Positions 1-11,272 of a stretch of DNA of 64,000 nt are shown here, one piece after another. This DNA comes from Annulohypoxylon bovei var. microspora. Taxonomy: Eukaryota; Ascomycota; Sordariomycetes; Xylariales; Hypoxylaceae. Below the pieces are notes generated by a model, which ran no database searches, was not told where the DNA came from, and worked only from the letters and a program-made list of their open reading frames with translations. The position numbers and the translations under genes are program-made. Location: the NCBI GenBank assembly GCA_022836615.1, contig MU405254.1:207595-271594 (forward strand), in the 5' to 3' direction. Positions within the stretch are counted from its first letter, which is position 1. Every line of letters begins with the position of its first letter.

Positions 1-977
1 GCTGGAACCATGGTTTATCAATAACTAGTTCTAGTCCTATAAATATTAACGTATGTCCCATTAATATCTCACTTCAATTAAGACTTTGAACATCCTAACC
101 CAGAGAAGTTCCACAATGATTGAATACCTATGACATGGTGACGATGATCTAGCAAAGTTCTATTACCTATCTTAGTTAGGTACGTTTCTAAAACAGCCCC
201 TATTCGCCGAGGTTTAGTACCTCCCACTAATACCTAAGATGATGGCATGTCCCCTTAACTGGTAATTGTCTGCAGACAGGGTTTGATAAGCAGAATACTG
301 CTCATCTGACCTAGAGGTAACCTCTATGGGCTATTCTACGCGTATGGGTGTATTCTACCTTCTAAACCTTGTCTGCACACAATTGCCAGTTAAAGGGATA
401 GTAAACCCTTTAACCCTAGTAAAATTATTTACCTCCCGCTGTTAGTTTAACTTATCTCGATGGCCTTCTGTGTAAGTTTTGTTTTTGCCTAATAATATAG
501 ATTGCACAATCCTTCTAGCTGTTAGAAAAGGCCACTGTACGATAGCTTCATACCAGGAACAAACCCGACAGGATCCTTGTTAGTCAAGGGGCAGCAAAAC
601 CCCCATCAGCTTTTGGGTTTACGATCAATTCTCATCGTCTCGAGCATTAGTGAAATTGTTAATATTATGAACATGCTCTCATTATCGTTATTTGACCTAA
701 CTCCTTAGAACTATGCGGGTGTCTTGTAGGTACATAGGTAGGTCACGGAAGTTATGGAAGTTATTAATGAATCCATATTAGTAATTTCCAAGTATCTTCT
801 TTCCGAGTCGCCCTTAACATGCCTCACATAATAATATGTATTAATAGACTTAATATGATAATATCTTTGTTTGTTGAATAGATATGCAAATATATAGAGT
901 TAACCTACCTCATATATGATTTAAATGCATACTTTTCAGTATCCGATGTTTCTTATCGATATCGATTAGTACCAGGT
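1..977. other. gene-free region at window start
   Basis: No reading frame of convincing composition and no RNA gene was seen. The only structured item is the fold-back repeat at 248-400. The stretch from 401 to 977 is moderately AT-rich unique-looking DNA that ends at the target duplication of the TIR element starting at 987. Confidence 0.6.
248..400. repeat. small fold-back (MITE-like) repeat
   Basis: The two ends form an imperfect inverted repeat of about 47 bp. The left arm starts TGTCCCCTTAACTGGTAATT at 248. The right arm, read on the minus strand from 400, starts TATCCCTTTAACTGGCAATT. The mismatches are mostly transitions. The unit is about 153 bp and has no coding capacity. No clear target-site duplication was found, so the superfamily is open; the size and shape fit a miniature inverted-repeat element. 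Confidence 0.6.
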
Positions 978-986
978 ATTCTCTGC

Positions 987-1652
987 CAGTAACTTTAACA
1001 ACACAACCCAGTTTTTGCTACGGAACACACCCCATCCACTTTTAAGTGGTTCTAGTGATCTTATTGGTCAAAACCACTAGTAATACCTATTCTCCCGTAC
1101 AAACTCACCCACTGCCACATACACCCATATTATTTACCTTTCAATCAATTGAATTAACAATTAATTATATTCGTTTGAAAGCGCTTGAGAAATTTCATAT
1201 TAAATCAATTTTTCTAATAAATAAAACTTTAATTCGAAGATGTTAAGTTAAAAAATAGGTGTGCTAGGTGGGGCAGTGCGCAACAAAGGGTATCACGTGA
1301 CCACCCTTATTCTAACACTTTACTAATTTTTTCACTTACGTAATATCTTCAAATCGCAGCTTTAAATATTAAAATTAAATTCATTAAATAGCGCTTTCAA
1401 AGTGCTTTCGAATAAACCAGGTGCATTTTATTAAATATTAGTTTTGAATGCGATATAATGAAATACGTAGGCTAAATTGAATTAGCATCAATAGTACATA
1501 GGTTTGTATAGCAATTTGTATGTGTAAAAAGGTACCGTTGGTGATGCAAGTGAGATTGATCAGGTTGGTGGGTATGAGCCAATAAAATGCTGTATAAAAG
1601 TGGATGGGGTGTGTTCCGTAGCAAAAACTGGGTTGTGTTGTTAAAGTTACTG
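987..1652. mobile_element. 666-bp non-autonomous DNA transposon (TIR element)
   Basis: The ends are a perfect 58-bp inverted repeat (987-1044 and 1595-1652) starting CAGTAACTTTAACAACACAA. The sequence ATTCTCTGC lies directly on both sides (978-986 and 1653-1661), giving a 9-bp target duplication, or 8 bp if one match is chance. The interior is AT-rich and carries no transposase, so the element must be mobilised in trans. The CAG terminus with an 8-9 bp duplication fits hAT or Mutator-like families; I cannot choose between them. It ends 268 bp upstream of the cef1 start codon, so it may supply part of that promoter or leader. Identical arms suggest a recent insertion. Confidence 0.85.
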
Positions 1653-1920
1653 ATTCTCTGCCAAGAGCTCTTCACCTACAACAAAGTTTACCTAGCGCGC
1701 ATCCTTGTATCTATCTACATTGTTCTTCGTGAACAATTCTCCATCTTAATTCTATTTGAATTTTTTGCTTCTTTCATTCCTTTCACGATCTTTCGCATCA
1801 TTCACCATTTTCTAAGAGTCTTCATGATATTTCACATCTACATCTTTAGATCGTCAATAAACGCCTTCCGACTTTTCGATCCAATCCTATGATCACGACG
1901 CGGTCGCACCCGTAGCCAAA

Positions 1921-4320
1921 ATGCCTGTCGTAAAAGGAGGAGTGTGGACCAACATTGAGGATGAAATTCTGAAGGTGTCCGTTTCTAAGTATGGCCTGAA
2001 TCAATGGGCGCGTGTTTCATCATTGCTGCCGCGAAAGACCCCCAAGCAATGTAAGGCGCGATGGAACGAGTGGCTTGATCCAAGCATCAAGAAGATTGAG
2101 TGGAGTAAGGAAGAAGATGAAAAGCTCCTACACTTAGCTAAGTTGATGCCCACGCAATGGCGAACTATTGCTCCTATTGTTGGCCGTACCGCGAACCAGT
2201 GTTTGGAACGCTACCAGAAACTTCTCGACGAGGCTGAGCAACGAGAATCATCTGGCCTAGGCCTTACCGGCCCCGAAGGCGGCGAGACACAAGCGCCTAC
2301 AGCTGACGATGTGCGACGACTCCGACCTGGCGAGGTCGACCCCGATCCCGAGAGTAAACCCGCTAAACCAGATACCATCGATCTCGATGAGGATGAGAAG
2401 GAGATGCTGAGCGAGGCGCGTGCTCGCTTGGCGAACACTCAAGGAAAGAAGGCAAAGCGAAAGGCTCGAGAGCGCCAGCAGGAGGAGTCGCGTCGGCTCG
2501 CTGCTCTGCAGAAACGGCGGGAACTGAAGACCGCTGGTATTAACATCAAGGTGGTCACGCGCAAGAAGGGGCAAATGGACTACAATGCCGACATCCCTTT
2601 CGAGAAAGCACCTGCTGAAGGTTTCTACGACACTATAGACGAGCAGACTCGGAACGAGAAGCAACGAGCAGCCTTTGACCCCCGCAAACAACAACTCGCT
2701 AGCAAGAGGAAGGGCGACCAAGATGATGAGTCTGATCGAAAAAGACAGAAGAACGATAAGGATGCCCCCTCCGCCTCTATGCAGGCTGCCTTAAAGGCCG
2801 GGCAGATGCAAAGGGTTCGAGAAGCAGAGCAAAGCAGCAAGAGACGAGCTCTTGTCCTTCCGTCTCCTCAAGTTAGCGACGGTGAGCTTGAAGATATCGT
2901 CAAGATGGGCATGATGGGCGAGCGGGCAAATCTGCTTGCTCAGACCAGCGAGAATGATGCCACTAGAGGACTCGTGAACACTTACTCGACTCTAAACTCG
3001 CAAACTCCCATTCGTACTCCCATGGCACCCCCTCAGCAGGATCGAATCGCGAACGAAATAAAGAACATCCGAGCTCTGACTGAGAACCAGTCGGTACTGT
3101 TAGGAGGTGAGAATGCTGATCTTCAAGAAGGCACTGGCTCCACGGGCTTTGACGGAGCCACGCCTCGCAGACAAGTAATGTCAACGCCCAATCCTTTGGC
3201 TACTCCTCTACGGACTGGTGTGAATGGTGTAGGTGCTACGCCCCGAAGACCCGGACAGACCCCTCTTCGTACCCCCCGAGACAGCTTTGCCCTCAATGCT
3301 GGAGACGACGAGATGTCTGTGGTTGGAGGCACAGCCAAGGACACGCGACTTCGGGAGTTGTCAATGAAACATCAGCTTAAGCATGGCCTCGCCTCCTTGC
3401 CAAAGCCGAAAGAGACCGAATGGGAACTTGAAATTCCTGAAGACCAGCAGGAAGCCATGGATGTAGACGAGTTGGAAGAAGATGCCGAATTACGAGATCA
3501 ACGAGAGCGAGCTATTAGAGAAGCCCAGGAACGACTAGAGCGCAAGCGCCAGACGCAAGTGATTCAGAAGGAACTTCCTCGGCCAGAGTCTGTCAACATA
3601 GAGGCTCTTGTCCAAAAGGCATCTGCGATCTCGGATCCCATTGAAGCGCAGATTGCGAAGGAGGCTGCATTGCTTATTGCAAACGATGCCGTGAAGTTCC
3701 CTATTCCGGGCTCAAAGCCCAGCGTCGGCCCCGTCCGTCTACAACAAATCGAGGACATCTTACTAGATGAAGCACGCTTGAAGATTCTTATGGAGGTTAA
3801 GGATAAGCCTCAGCCGGAACAGATCCAAGCAAGCTGGGAGCGAGAGGACAACAACGCACTTTTCCTAGGTTTAGGCTGCTACGAAGACGATGACGAGGAG
3901 CAGGTGACAGCTATGAATGCGGCTTTTGACGTAAGTTTTGAACACAGTCCTAACTTATTATGGAATCCCCACTAACAATTATTTTTACAGTCAGTACAAG
4001 AGTCTACAGTGGTGACCGCGGAGAAATGCACGAAGCTTGAACAAAAGCTTGCACTCCACTTAGGAGGTTACCAGAAGCGAGCCAAGACACTCCGATCAAA
4101 AATGAGCGAGGCGTACGAGGCACTCCAGAAGGCCAACTTCGCCCTTAGCGCATTCAAGACACTGGTAGTATCAGAGGAGATCGCTGCCAAGAGCCGACTG
4201 GAGGCCCTCAGAGAGGAGGTTGGCTCCATCACTCGCAGAGAGCGCGAGGCGCAGGAAGCATATCGTCAGACCAAGGAGGAGCTCGACGCCTTCACAAACG
4301 GCGTTAACGGATTTCATTAA
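1921..4320 (+). CDS. cef1: Pre-mRNA-splicing factor Cef1/Cdc5
   Basis: Two exons, 1921-3930 and 3991-4320, encode 779 residues. The 60-nt phase-0 intron has a GTAAGT donor, an ACTAAC branch site and an ACAG acceptor. Two Myb/SANT repeats open the protein (about residues 5-55 and 58-105; the tryptophans of WTNIEDEIL and WSKEEDEKL are visible). Basic, glutamate-rich segments rich in KRK motifs follow, then the conserved Cdc5 middle region with TP-rich repeats (RTPMAPP, TPRRPGQTPLRTP), and a coiled-coil-like C-terminus largely in exon 2. This order and length match Cdc5/Cef1 of the Prp19-associated (NineTeen) complex, which is needed for spliceosome activation in the nucleus. The first ATG lies at the start of the Myb repeat, as usual in the family. 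A TIR element ends 268 bp upstream; the next gene is convergent. Confidence 0.97.
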
Positions 4321-4781
4321 TGTCATAATCCTCAGATTGTAGGATATCCGAGCACAGGCTTGCATTATCTGCGTGTACCGTTTCCACTACTGACTCCAGA
4401 GAGTGTATTATTAAGAGAAACGGGTACGCGACTCTGTACGCTGACTAGTGGGTGAACTGAGCGAGGCGAGGGACTGATCATGATGGTACGGGCTCTGATT
4501 GGCCAAGGATGCCTCGACCACCACTTTTGTATATTGGTCTAAAACCTCTGAGGCACGGTGATAATGCGATGAATTACCAAAAAACCAAACAAATAATGAA
4601 TACGCTGTCTAAATCATATGCTAACGTGCCAATTCCCAAGACCTAAAATATGCGTAGCATCCCTTTTTTCCGAACAACTTTCAACCTTTAATCTCGTAAT
4701 ATACATATGCATCATAAGTGCCTTCGTAGTAGTAATGTCTCACCAGACTTTCTATTTTTTTTTTTTTTTTCTCTCACTTCA
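4321..4781. other. convergent 3' intergenic region
   Basis: This holds the 3' ends of cef1 (+) and the transporter gene (-). The only notable structure is a run of 16 T at 4755-4770 close to the transporter stop codon. No gene was seen. Confidence 0.6.
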
Positions 4782-7233
4782 TCATTTCCTCGCTCCCAGC
4801 CTGGGCAGCTTGACAGGCACGACGAGCAGGACGCTGACGGCGGCGAAGCCGACGAGGCACAGGAAGGTGAGGCGGACGGCGGACTCGTAGCTGGCGACGA
4901 CCTGGTCCTTGAGGGGGCCGGGGGGCAGGGCGGCGACGGCCTCGACGCTCTCGCGGACGCGCTCGACGAGGGCGGCCTTCCAGGCGGCGCCCTCGCCCTC
5001 GGGGGGCACGACGTACTCCATCAGGAAGCGCAGCAGCGCGTTCTGCAGCACGAGCGAGGAGAAGGCGACGCCGAGGACGGAGCCGAGGGCGCGCCAGAGC
5101 ACGAGGGTCGACGTCACGACGGCCTGCTCCCGGTGCTCGCTCGCGGCCAGCACCGCCATGAACGTCCCCGGGAACTGGAACCCCTGCCCGATGCTCGAGG
5201 GCACGAGGCACAGCAGGTACGCGTACAGCGGCCACCCGCGCCGCATCGACGACAGCAGCATGGTCCCCGCGAGGTAGAAGATCGTGCCGAGGGTCAGCGG
5301 CCACTTGAGGCGTCGCGTGTACGAGATCAGGAACCCGGTTAGAGTGCCGGCGGCGCTGGCGGTGACGACGGGGACTACGAGGTACAGGCCCGAGGTTGTG
5401 GCGCTCGTTAGGAGGACGGCTTGGAAGAAGAGGGGCCTAATTCTTACGGTTAGTATTCTTATTTTCTAAGAAATGAGAAGGTACCGGCGACTTACGTATT
5501 AAAGAGGATGGCGTTGAGCAGGAAGGAGGCGATGAAGTTGGAGAAGATGATATTAGCTCTCGGGGAACTGTGCAGGAGGATTAGAGGCATGATGGGTCGC
5601 TCGTGCTTCGACTCCGCGTATAGACATGCCGGGAAGCAGATGGCGAAGATGACGAGTGAGGCGAGGACGAACGGGTGGGTCCCTTATCAGGAGGTCAGTA
5701 TATCGCATTCTTGCGAGTTAAGTTGAAAAGGGGTAGCCACTTACAAGGCAGTATATTTCCTCCGAGGTTCTGCGTAGATTTAGTTAGCGAATACATATCA
5801 AATTAGCGTATATTTTCTATACAAACGTACCAAGCCTAGTATGAGGAACGTGGTGGATATAGTCAGGAGTATCGATCCTCGAAAATCAAACGCCTTCATT
5901 GCCTCCTTGAATGTCTGATGCTTATTCTGTAGGCCAAGATCTCCGGGGATGCCGAAAAAAGCTACCACGAAGCAGAGGATGATAGGAAAGACCTGGATGC
6001 CGAATTCCCAGCGCCAGCCGAGACTGTCTGCCATAAGACCGCCCAGCGCCGCACCTAGGGCTGAAGCCAGCCCGTAGACGATGTTGATATAACTCTGATA
6101 CGAGCCACGGCGTCTTTCATGCTAGTTAGCGTTTTTCACTCGGAAGAAATATTCTTTTTTCACCAACTGGTTAAATGCACAGCATTATCCAACGGAGAAC
6201 TTACTCAATAGGCACCAGATCGCTAATTATAATACTCCCCATCCCCAACACGCCGCCAGCACCGAGCCCACACGCAGCCCTGGCGATAATGAAGCTCGTC
6301 ATGCTCTGCGCCATCGCGCACCACAGCGTCGCAAGCGCGAATATGACAGTTGTGGCGAGGTACGGCGGCTTGCGGCCTATGGTATCGGATAGCCGGCCAA
6401 TAATGGGTTGGAAAGCTGTGCTCGTGAGTAGAAACGCGGTGGATAGCCAGCTGGCACTGTTAGAGCTGCGGAAGTAGCTTGTGATGACCGGATGAGACGA
6501 TGCCATGATGGTGCCTGTTTGATATTAGAATAAAAACTAGAGGCTTCGAAGAAATTAAAGAGATGATTATTTTCATAAGATCGAAACTTTTTAACAGGTA
6601 GGCAAATTCGAATTCATATAAAGAGGTAGTAGCAATAATAAGATCCTTACCGTCAAAGCAAGCTATGAAGTGCGTGAGCATGATGCTCATAAATACTATC
6701 CAGAATCTTCGTCTATCCGTATCGATGAGGAAGGAAGGCCGAGATTTGTCATGTTCAACGTTGGCTGCTTCGAGGTCCTCATCTAGACTCCCGTCCGACG
6801 TGGGCGAGTCGAGGAGTTCTTGATGGATCTGATGGTGCACGTTAAGTATAGGTCTGGGAGATATCGAAACCATGCTCCGGTTGGTCGATGCCCGCCGTAT
6901 CGTGCTTCGCGATCGCCGACGCCCCCTAAGCATAGCCGATTCGAAAGATTCTGGGGCGAGGCCCGACCCTCCGGACGTATAGCTGCGTGCGATCAACAGG
7001 TCTGCCTCATTCGGATCCAAGTCGCTCGAGCTTCCATAATCGTCGTCCACGGTACCCTGTCGAGGGATTGTGATTGGTCCAGGTTCTTGAGTATATCTGC
7101 TCCTTGAGTCCCCCAAAAGCGCCGTCCACTCAGACGCAGGCTCAGAATCGTGCCCGTACGACCGAGCGTTACCATCGCCATTCCTCATAGGCGGCGTCAT
7201 GATTGTGTTGAGATCGCCAAGAGATCTCTTCAA
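4782..7233 (-). CDS. MFS transporter, vacuolar basic amino acid (Vba/Fnx) type
   Basis: Six exons on the minus strand: 7233-6651, 6514-6205, 6113-5831, 5769-5745, 5682-5496 and 5436-4782, encoding 680 residues. All junctions have GT/AG and keep frame. A charged, Ser-rich cytosolic N-terminus of about 155 residues precedes the membrane domain. FDGTIMASSHPVI (from residue 193) matches the first-helix motif of the DHA2/14-helix drug:H+ antiporter branch. GRLSDTIGRK (234-243) is MFS motif A, and IERRGSYQSY and LNLGGNILPWTHP are further branch signatures. The QAVVTSTLVLWRALGS segment in the last exon is typical of the Vba/Fnx1 vacuolar amino acid exchangers. Role inferred: proton-coupled import of basic amino acids into the vacuole; drug export is the alternative. 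Exon 4 is only 25 nt. The last exon is far more GC-rich than the rest. In-frame methionines at residues 12 and 16 are alternative starts. Confidence 0.9.
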
Positions 7234-8217
7234 ATCCTTTAGGCCTAGTGAGATGTCTTAAGCTTCACTAGCTCGCCGGACTCATTTAGGATCCAGGATT
7301 CAATGGCCACCAGCACCGTCGAGTTGAATATAATATAAGAGGTGGTGTTTTTTCTCTGAGAAAAAAAGGTGACAGAATTCTCAAAAAGTAAGAACAAGTG
7401 ACAGTAGCGAAAGTCAATTAATAACAAAGTTCAAGGGCAAAGGAATTGGGCAAGTCGGTGAGACAGAAAAAGAAAAGGAGCTCATCAGTGGAAACTGCAT
7501 GGAACTCAGAAAGGTATGTTATACTATACGATAGGCGGCCGTAAGGTAACCAACCGTGGTTCTACTACTTGGAGGAAGTGGATATTGGAATGCATGGCGA
7601 TCCCGAATTATGCGGGGAACCGCTTAGCGCCGAGGATCGGTACCTAGTAGGTAAGTTTAGGTGTGTCTCATGATCGTTGGAGTCCGCCGGTATAGGGGAC
7701 GGTATAGGGGATTAGGCCTTGGTTACCAGGTTCTAGCTCTAGGTTCTAGGGCTGAGCCTCACCATAGGCCTAACCGGGTAGGTGAGGTGATTGAGATCTC
7801 ATACTAAATGTGGCAGTGCTTATGTATGACCCTTTGACAGGCCTCATGCCACAACAAGCGAATTACAATCCTTGCCGAGATAGCCTATCTTTTCTTCGGA
7901 GTTTCTTGATTGAATGAACATGAAAGTTGCGCCATGTGGCGCAAGTTATTAGAATGAGGCATTCTCATTCTCATTCTAGAAAGTGTTGGTCAAGTCGTTC
8001 AGCCGCATGTTAGTGCTGAGACGAATTTTAGCAAAGTGTAAAATATGGATAGTCAATAGCAAAATCAATCCTAGATGTAAGAAAACGCCTGTCATTTGAA
8101 AACACCTCCGTTGTCATGATGAGATGCTGCGGTCACCATGATACCTCCCTTCTACTGTGGTATGAACATAGCCTCTCCCAACTCCAGAATATCCCAGTCT
8201 ATGATGTGATAAGGATA
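7234..8217. other. intergenic region between transporter and kinase genes
   Basis: This lies upstream of the transporter start and downstream of the kinase stop (both genes on minus). It holds an 18-bp near-perfect palindrome at 7927-7944 (arms TTGCGCCA and TGGCGCAA), a short CATTCT tandem just after it, and a duplicated GGTATAGGGG near 7690. No gene was seen. Confidence 0.55.
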
Positions 8218-9968
8218 TTAAATGCCAACGTCCTTAGATTTCGCCTGAGAGGCACCGCATAACACACCGGCGCCAGTAATTCCACCATCGTGACAAGGAC
8301 TTAATACAACCCGGACCGGAGCGTCCTCCCCAAACTCGGCCTCGATGATAGCGTCGAGGAACTTTTGGCAGTCTGCCAAATAATCTTGAAAATGCACGAT
8401 GCAACCTCCTGTGTAACCGACAATCAAGTTAACCCTAGGTTGTTGTTCTTGCTTGGCGTGACCGTTTGTAGTATCTTGGGGAGACTCTCGCAAAGGAATA
8501 TCTCCTGCACATGTGAGCAATCCGATGACAGCCGCGGCGACGATGCCGGCAGCTCTAACTTCGATAGCCTTGGATATCTTATATAAAACCAACGCGATTT
8601 CCTCTGTCCATTGAAATGGAGAATTAGGGGTAGGGCATGGAAACTCAGCTTTGAGCTTCTCTAGCAGTGCCTTCGCGTTCGGTGGTCGGAAATGGCTAAG
8701 AAATGTGGTGGTGAGGCCGAATCGCGTCAAGAGCCGTGGGGGTAAAGTGTGTATCGGGATATCTAAGTGATGCTCAAGGTAATCTAATAACATTAGACGT
8801 CCAAGTTCGCCCAGGTATCGTCCCGATGTCATATATTCGAGTGGTTGGAAGCCGGGTGCCTCGCCTTCGGAATCGAGTCTCGTATCCCACTGGCTGACCA
8901 AGCCAAACTTCCGCAAAGGTGGCGCAGTTCCATTGATGCTCCACTCGGTATTAACCGCGATCTTCATGCCATCGGTCGAGTCTCCGTTTAGAACCTTGAC
9001 TTTCCCGAGTTGCTTATCTTTGTGGAGTGTGCTTCTCTTCAGGGGTATTGTCGCGTTGCTACCCGTACCGCAGATGAGTCCCATCGCCGCTTTATGAGTA
9101 CTATCTTCCTTAGATTGATATATGAAGGACACTAATGTCGCAACTGCGTCGTTTAGGATGGCTGCGACTTTGATGGGAGGTAAGTCCGGAGTTTTGGACT
9201 TCTCGTAACCATTAATTAAGTGAGTTCCCAAGTGCAAACGTGACGTGATAGCAAACCCCTTTCCCATAGCCATCAGCGTTGCATCAGATAAAGTATCCTG
9301 TACCATCGGGAAACTGAATGTAACCCCCATAGGAAGTTCGCAATCGCGAGGTAGGTTGAATTCTTCACAACCTTCGCGCACGACTTCTGCAATACAGCCC
9401 CCTATCCACGTAAACAGTGAATCGGCATTTTCTTTCTTGAGGACATCCAGAATTGGCCATGACTTTTCGAGTACTCGACGAATATTAGGCGATGCTTCTG
9501 AATGTGAATTCTTCAGGCTACCGTTAGCACCATTAGAGCCATTGACACCATTGCCATTCACGCCAATCTCATTTCCCAATAGCTCGATAAAGCCGACTCT
9601 CAAATTAGTACCGCCGCTGCTATTTGTTAGTGAAAACTATATGAGTAATGGTTTGAATTGACCTGGCGCGTACATATCAATGGCTAGATATCTGTACTAC
9701 AAGTTAGTTCGTTGAAGGTATCCTGAGACTGGACCAATAACAATAATAAAAAGGATTCTGAATTAACATACCTTCCCTTCTCTCTTCCCGCAGTAGGCCG
9801 TAATATCGACTCAGATATCGGGGTTGGTAAAAACTGGTTCAATGAGTCGGCGGATAAATGCTGGAATGATCGACATAATTCATGCGCAAGCGCGTGCGCC
9901 TTTGCCTCATCAATGGAAAGAGGCTTGAGAAAGTCTTCGACATCACACTTCATCATTGCGATTGACAC
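8218..9968 (-). CDS. Hexokinase-family sugar kinase, probable N-acetylglucosamine kinase
   Basis: Three exons, 9968-9772, 9691-9674 (an 18-nt microexon) and 9616-8218, encode 537 residues. Both introns have CTAAC branch sites. The phosphate-binding segment LAIDIGGTNLRV (68-79) is assembled across all three exons. GVTFSFP (about 169-175), LNDAVATL with catalytic Asp228, and GTGSNA (255-260) are the usual hexokinase motifs. Where glucose hexokinases have W-T/S-K-G-F, this protein has MGKGF, and the region after the phosphate loop carries an Asn/Gly-rich insertion (about 90-105). These traits fit the fungal NAG5/Hxk3 group that phosphorylates GlcNAc; another atypical hexokinase (HxkC/HxkD type) is possible. 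None of the other GlcNAc catabolic genes is nearby. A TAGCAG tandem acceptor precedes exon 3; using the first AG would insert one serine next to the GGT loop. Confidence 0.88.
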
Positions 9969-11272
9969 GTTTGTCGTAGATTCCCTCCGAGCCCTACCTT
10001 GGTAGGTAGATTAGATATATGGATGCGAATTATAAAATTTATAAGTTTAGTAGTTCAAGCACCTAGCGATGACGTCGGTGTCATGTCTACGATGAGGCGT
10101 AGAAATCGAAATGGTATGCTAGATTCGAATAGGTACCTAGGTAAATTCGTACTGACTTAGGTAAATCGCTAAACGTGAAGGATATTTATTTTCGTGAAGG
10201 TAGTCGGCGGAAGGATTTCGAAAGACGAATGGTGATCGAGTAATTATATAGTACACCACCTCTTAATAGGAGATAGGTATGCGCAGACGTATATATAGGT
10301 ATTATATGTTCTTCGGTGTTTCAAGAGTCTCGATTCTTAGATGAAATGGATCAATAGTAAGAGTCAGAGTAAACTGCCGAATCAGCGGCTCTAGTTTTCT
10401 AGAAACGTTACAGTTGCAGGGATATCTATTGGGTACCGAGGTAGGTACATAGATGGGTAGTTCCGTAGGTACGGAAGGGACGATGGGTGTTAGTATTGTT
10501 AGTAAGAATGGAAGTAGAGTCTAAGTAGATATATTTAGGTAAAAGCAATAACATCGAAACATCAGGTAGTTGCCCCCCTAAGACATCACCAAATAAGTAA
10601 GTGATTGGTAACGTTGGACCATATTCGACATCGATGGTGTGGGTTCCTTAAGGTGTAAAGGCTAGATGTCAAGATTTTAAGTCTCATGCCCACTCAGAAA
10701 CTCGTAATCATTCTTGGTTCAGTTCGTCTTGCAATCGAATCGATGTACAGTACTTCGTATCCCGTACTTTGAATCCAATATTTAAACCTTGGAAGTGGGC
10801 TAGGTGCGCAGGCAGGTGCGTTATTCATCTTCAGCCACATTGCGCTCCATGATTCTAGATACAATCAGGCAAGTACTCAAGTACCGCCTTGTTCCTCAAA
10901 GCCTACGGCGCCTGACTCGGTCGATTTTTAGTGGTCGCACCATCCCTGTGTACCTTAGCGTATGCACTGAGCAAGCTTTCCTAGGTACGGGCTACATGAG
11001 CTTCAGTACCGGCAGGAGGCTCATCTTATCGGGAAAGGGGTCCCTCGTTCCAACGGTCCAATCTAGGCTAATCCCGTGCCTAACGTTGATTATCGTCGAC
11101 TTTTTGCATCACTAATCACCATACCACCAACACCATTCACTTGAAGTTTGCTTTATTGCTTTTGAATACTTGACTGTACTTCTTTTTTCTGTACATACGG
11201 TATGTATCGTTGGACTTTTCAATAGATTTTACACCATTATCACGGGCTTAATCAATAGAGCAACCGAACAAC
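9969..11272. other. divergent promoter region
   Basis: This lies between the kinase gene (-) and the GILT-like gene (+), so it contains both 5' regions. A TGACGTCGGTGTCA element resembling a bZIP site lies at 10070-10083, 102 bp upstream of the kinase start codon. A copy of the dispersed palindrome GGTACCTAGGTA is at 10132-10143. A weak open frame at 10804-11115 has no ATG start and no recognisable protein. No additional gene is supported. Confidence 0.5.

Noticed and set aside
1587..1892. Open frame of 101 codons before cef1
   Set aside because: It starts inside the right arm of the TIR element and continues through the cef1 leader; the peptide is low-complexity and hydrophobic, with no family resemblance.
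4707..5342. Plus-strand frame of 211 codons over the transporter gene
   Set aside because: It is the antisense of the GC-rich last exon, whose minus-strand product has clear MFS motifs; the plus-strand product is Gly/Asp/Arg/Pro-rich noise.
10804..11115. Possible gene upstream of the GILT-like gene
   Set aside because: No ATG start, no recognisable domain, and it lies where the promoter of 11273 is expected.
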